A DNA stretch of 39,493 bases. It comes from Phycisphaerales bacterium. GTDB taxonomy: Bacteria; Planctomycetota; Phycisphaerae; Phycisphaerales; UBA1924. The stretch lies in the NCBI GenBank assembly GCA_029260555.1, contig JAJDCZ010000023.1, forward strand, positions 1-39,493, given 5' to 3'. Positions 37,097 to 39,493 of this stretch are shown here, in pieces. The position numbers were made by a program, and so were the translations under genes. The notes beneath the pieces are model-generated. The model made no database searches. It was not told the DNA's origin and saw nothing but the letters and a program-made list of their open reading frames with translations. Each line of letters starts with the position of its first letter. Position 1 is the first letter of the stretch.

Positions 37097-38077
37097 TCAT
37101 CGTGACCCAGCATACGCTGCATAACTTTCTGCAAAACCGCTCATGCTCAACCCCAAGTGCGCTTGCACCTTGGCCATGCACGCAGTTGAGTCTTCACAGG
37201 CCATCAACGCCTGCCCTTCATCAAAGGGCAACAAAGTCCCAAGCCCGATCCGACCCGCTACTTTCGCTGCCATCGCACACATATCCCCAGGCATACCCAC
37301 AGGCTCAAGTCCATCATCGCTGCCAGGGGTCATATCACGAATCAGCCTGAGCATCTCAGGCCAGCTCATCACCTGCGACCCCACAAGGTTGTAAACCTCC
37401 CCAATGCTCTCAGGCACACTGAGTGCCGAACCAATCGCCCGAGCAACATCTTCCACCGCGACCGGCGCCACCATCGGATCCTCGTACAGCGTTGCGCTCA
37501 AAGGCACCGTACCCGCAGGCTTGCCCCGACGAAAATACGGAATGAAAGGCCCGGGGCAATCCTTGCCTCGCACCCAGTTACGCACCATGCCAATAAACTC
37601 GCCACCCTCGCCATGAACCAGCCCGGGGCGAAACACCGTCCAGTCCAGCCCGCTCAGCCTCACAGCCCGTTCACCTGCATACTTGGTCTTTTGATACGCA
37701 CACACCCCGTCAGCATCCGCCCGCAATGCAGATACATGCACGAATCGGCCACAGCTTGCAGCTTTGCACGCATCAACCAGCCCTTGAACCACATCAACAT
37801 GCATCTTCTGGAATGTCTGGCTGCCGCCTTGACGAATAATCCCCACCAGATTCACGCACGCTCCACACCCAGCGACCAGCTGAGCCACTGAATCCAAATC
37901 CAGTGCATCACCCACCACCGTGGTGAGATTCTCCGCTTCGCCCAGCACCTCTTTGGCTTTGTGCCTGTTCCGAACCAGTGCCCGTACCCCATACCCCCGG
38001 CTCAAAAGCTCACGGACAACATAACGCCCCACAAAACCCGTCGAACCCGTCACCGCAACAAGTCTCAAATCTGCCAT
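37097..38077 (-). CDS. Atypical SDR, NAD(P)-binding NDUFA9-like protein
   Basis: 326 aa from ATG 38077 (GGAG 9 nt upstream; the longer open frame adds 10 doubtful residues). The Rossmann motif VTGSTGFVGRYV is at the N-terminus, then GDALDLDSV, CVNLVGII, HVSALRADADG, and AYQKTKYAGE with the YxxxK pair. RPGLVHGEGG and VAPVAVEDVARAI follow. The pattern is that of the complex-I NDUFA9/NmrA-like branch: nucleotide binding with often no known catalysis. Exact substrate unknown. It is co-oriented with rnr downstream. Confidence 0.9.
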   Translation of the reverse strand: MADLRLVAVTGSTGFVGRYVVRELLSRGYGVRALVRNRHKAKEVLGEAENLTTVVGDALDLDSVAQLVAGCGACVNLVGIIRQGGSQTFQKMHVDVVQGLVDACKAASCGRFVHVSALRADADGVCAYQKTKYAGERAVRLSGLDWTVFRPGLVHGEGGEFIGMVRNWVRGKDCPGPFIPYFRRGKPAGTVPLSATLYEDPMVAPVAVEDVARAIGSALSVPESIGEVYNLVGSQVMSWPEMLRLIRDMTPGSDDGLEPVGMPGDMCAMAAKVAGRIGLGTLLPFDEGQALMACEDSTACMAKVQAHLGLSMSGFAESYAAYAGSR

Positions 38078-38200
38078 TGATCCACGCTCCAATACCAAGG
38101 CTGCCAACCAAATATTCTCACCTGGCCCTTTTAGCCTTCACCTAGCATAGTTGCTCTGCCCCTTCTTCGCCCACACCCACCCATCCCCATATCCCCGTAT

Positions 38201-38662
38201 TCAGATATGAACACGGTCTCGCGTCAGGCGAATGTGCTCCGGTGAATAACAATGCCCATGACCCAGCCCAGGACAGTTGACCCCCGCTTGCTCCCACATG
38301 CGTGCATTGCCCAGATTGCTGGGCCAGAACGGCCAAGTCCGACATTGCTCTGGGCGATGCTCATAAACGCTACAAATCACCTTCCCGGGCACGCTTGATC
38401 GATCAAGAAATACACAATCCAGCCCAAAATCCGTTCGCGTTTCTTTAAGTGATCGACCCATCGAAGTCTCACAGGTATATTGATCAAAAAACTGCTCCGT
38501 CGTCAGCCCCAGATGGTCTGCCATGCTGCTGGCTTCGTCAGCTGTGAACAGTACAAAGCCCTCAGCACCGGTGCAGCAGTTGCCACACTGCGTGCAGGAA
38601 AAACGCAAACCGACCTCCCCCTCTTTATTGGGCTTGGCAAACCATTCCAATGCTTGGCTCAT
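38201..38662 (-). CDS. YkgJ-type cysteine-cluster protein
   Basis: 153 aa from ATG 38662 (AGGA 9 nt upstream). The open frame to 38815 overlaps the FTCD_C gene and is rejected. The Cys signature of the CxxCxxCC family is SCTQCGNCCTG, followed by DCVFLD, ICSVYEHRPEQCRTWPFW and CPGLGHG. The cysteines probably bind a metal (Fe-S or Zn). Function uncharacterised. It lies 55 nt behind the FTCD_C gene, so the two are likely co-transcribed. Confidence 0.9.
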   Translation of the reverse strand: MSQALEWFAKPNKEGEVGLRFSCTQCGNCCTGAEGFVLFTADEASSMADHLGLTTEQFFDQYTCETSMGRSLKETRTDFGLDCVFLDRSSVPGKVICSVYEHRPEQCRTWPFWPSNLGNARMWEQAGVNCPGLGHGHCYSPEHIRLTRDRVHI

Positions 38663-38717
38663 GACCAGCGTTCCTGCGCTGTGCTGACAGGTGGCAAGTT
38701 GATGTGAATTGATTGAA

Positions 38718-39329
38718 TCATGCCAAAAGTGCCCGTTCGATGCCTTGGCGCAACCCGCTGGCCTGCATGACCGCAGCTTCAGCAGCAGCTTCATAGTCTG
38801 CTCGAGCCTGAGCATCTGTCAACAAAGGCAAGTTCGCCCGGACATTCCAGGCACACGAAGCCGTGCATGATTCTGCCAGAACCGCTGCAATACCAAGATC
38901 GCTGATCAGATATGTGTTGGTTCGGCTGACAAGTTGACTAAGCAATTGCAACAACTTGCACGATTCATCCATCCCCTCAACAGGCGGCTTGATCGCACCA
39001 GTCACGATGCTCTGCAATCTTTGCACACGCTCAGGGTCATCCTTGGGCTTTTTAAGGATCTCATTGAGCAGGCTATAAGCCTGAGCATCCTGATCCATGA
39101 GTTTGAGAAAGTGCTCGCGAAAGTGTTCCAGCCTTTGCTGGGCATCTTCAAGCAAAGGCTTGTGCTCAGCCAGAGATTTCTTGTTGATGGAATACGCAAC
39201 AACCATCGCTGCCAGCGCAGCTGCCAGAGCCCCCGCAGCATTGGCAGCAGCCCCGCCTCCGGGCTGAGGGGTCTTGGCAGCAAGCCCCGCCATGAACTGA
39301 TGCAAAGATTGATCGGTCAGCAATTCCAT
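38718..39329 (-). CDS. Cyclodeaminase/cyclohydrolase (FTCD_C) family protein
   Basis: 203 aa from ATG 39329; a TTG at 39374 overlapping the upstream stop (TTGA) is an alternative that would add 15 residues. It is an all-helical protein with the folate-binding glycine loop TPQPGGGAAANAAGALAAALAAMV near residues 18-41 and a C-terminal AWNVRANLPLLTD segment, matching the C-terminal domain of formiminotransferase-cyclodeaminase. It stands alone, without the formiminotransferase domain, so it may act as a methenyl-THF cyclohydrolase or formimino-THF cyclodeaminase. Activity not provable from sequence. Confidence 0.88.
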   Translation of the reverse strand: MELLTDQSLHQFMAGLAAKTPQPGGGAAANAAGALAAALAAMVVAYSINKKSLAEHKPLLEDAQQRLEHFREHFLKLMDQDAQAYSLLNEILKKPKDDPERVQRLQSIVTGAIKPPVEGMDESCKLLQLLSQLVSRTNTYLISDLGIAAVLAESCTASCAWNVRANLPLLTDAQARADYEAAAEAAVMQASGLRQGIERALLA

Positions 39330-39370
39330 ACCCGAGGATAGCACACCCCCTCCCACTAGAGCACTCTCAG

Positions 39371-39493
39371 TCAAAGCGTATCGAGTATCCGCAGTGCGTG
39401 AAGCAGTTTGTGGCGTCGGTCGGGGTCACCTGATCGAGCACGCTCTGCATGGAGTTCCAGAGGGCCCCCTTGGTTCGACAGCGCAGCGAGCGC
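39371..39493 (-). CDS. C-terminal end of an unidentified protein, cut by the window edge
   Basis: Forty codons and TGA, open to the right edge, ending ERARSGDPDRRHKLLHALRI and then LDTL. The charged helical composition and the 41-nt distance to FTCD_C support a real co-oriented gene. Too short to identify. Confidence 0.55.
   Translation of the reverse strand, partial: ALAALSNQGGPLELHAERARSGDPDRRHKLLHALRILDTL

Overview
The window looks like chromosomal DNA of a planctomycete, most likely of the Phycisphaerae. The grounds are a subtilase starting with an LEPR-XLL N-terminal tag, Kdo/LPS genes, an m-DAP-type murE, a DUF58/BatA/VWA envelope operon, a multi-EF-hand secreted protein, and the interspersed repeat whose complement encodes 'SLPHGRGS', which I recall as frequent in planctomycete genomes. 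The class assignment is inference; no rRNA is present. Left part (1-9313, all minus strand): a truncated secreted S8 protease; waaA (Kdo transferase) starting 25 nt after a tRNA-Val; a trehalose module of otsA plus an otsB-GH15 fusion; and a two-gene ABC-2 exporter. The centre (9403-25625) is mostly plus strand: kdsA, which supplies the Kdo used by WaaA; a seven-EF-hand secreted protein closed by a good terminator; and, after a minus-strand GNAT acetyltransferase, a long operon. This operon encodes a DUF58 protein, a BatA-like membrane VWA protein, a second membrane VWA protein, a frameshifted pseudogene, a 1436-aa membrane/coiled-coil protein, a secreted alpha/alpha-toroid protein with QW-like repeats, and a secreted Pro-rich protein. 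No MoxR ATPase is encoded beside it. This is the least understood and most interesting system here. Right part: the minus-strand trio murE-murF-mraY behind queA, detached from the rest of a dcw cluster; plus-strand dprA and lexA separated by a 686-nt stretch with no convincing gene; then a minus-strand block of rnr, an atypical SDR, a YkgJ-type Cys-cluster protein, a stand-alone FTCD_C-type protein, and the end of one more gene at the right edge. Tightest couplings, by overlapping stop and start: otsA/otsB-GH15, ABC ATPase/permease, murE/murF, batA/VWA, and giant protein/toroid protein. Notable oddities: the otsB-GH15 fusion, an 11-nt poly-G tract inside queA, a perfect 25-bp palindrome upstream of the protease, a probably leaderless dprA, and two 36-nt repeats placed just after plus-strand stop codons.
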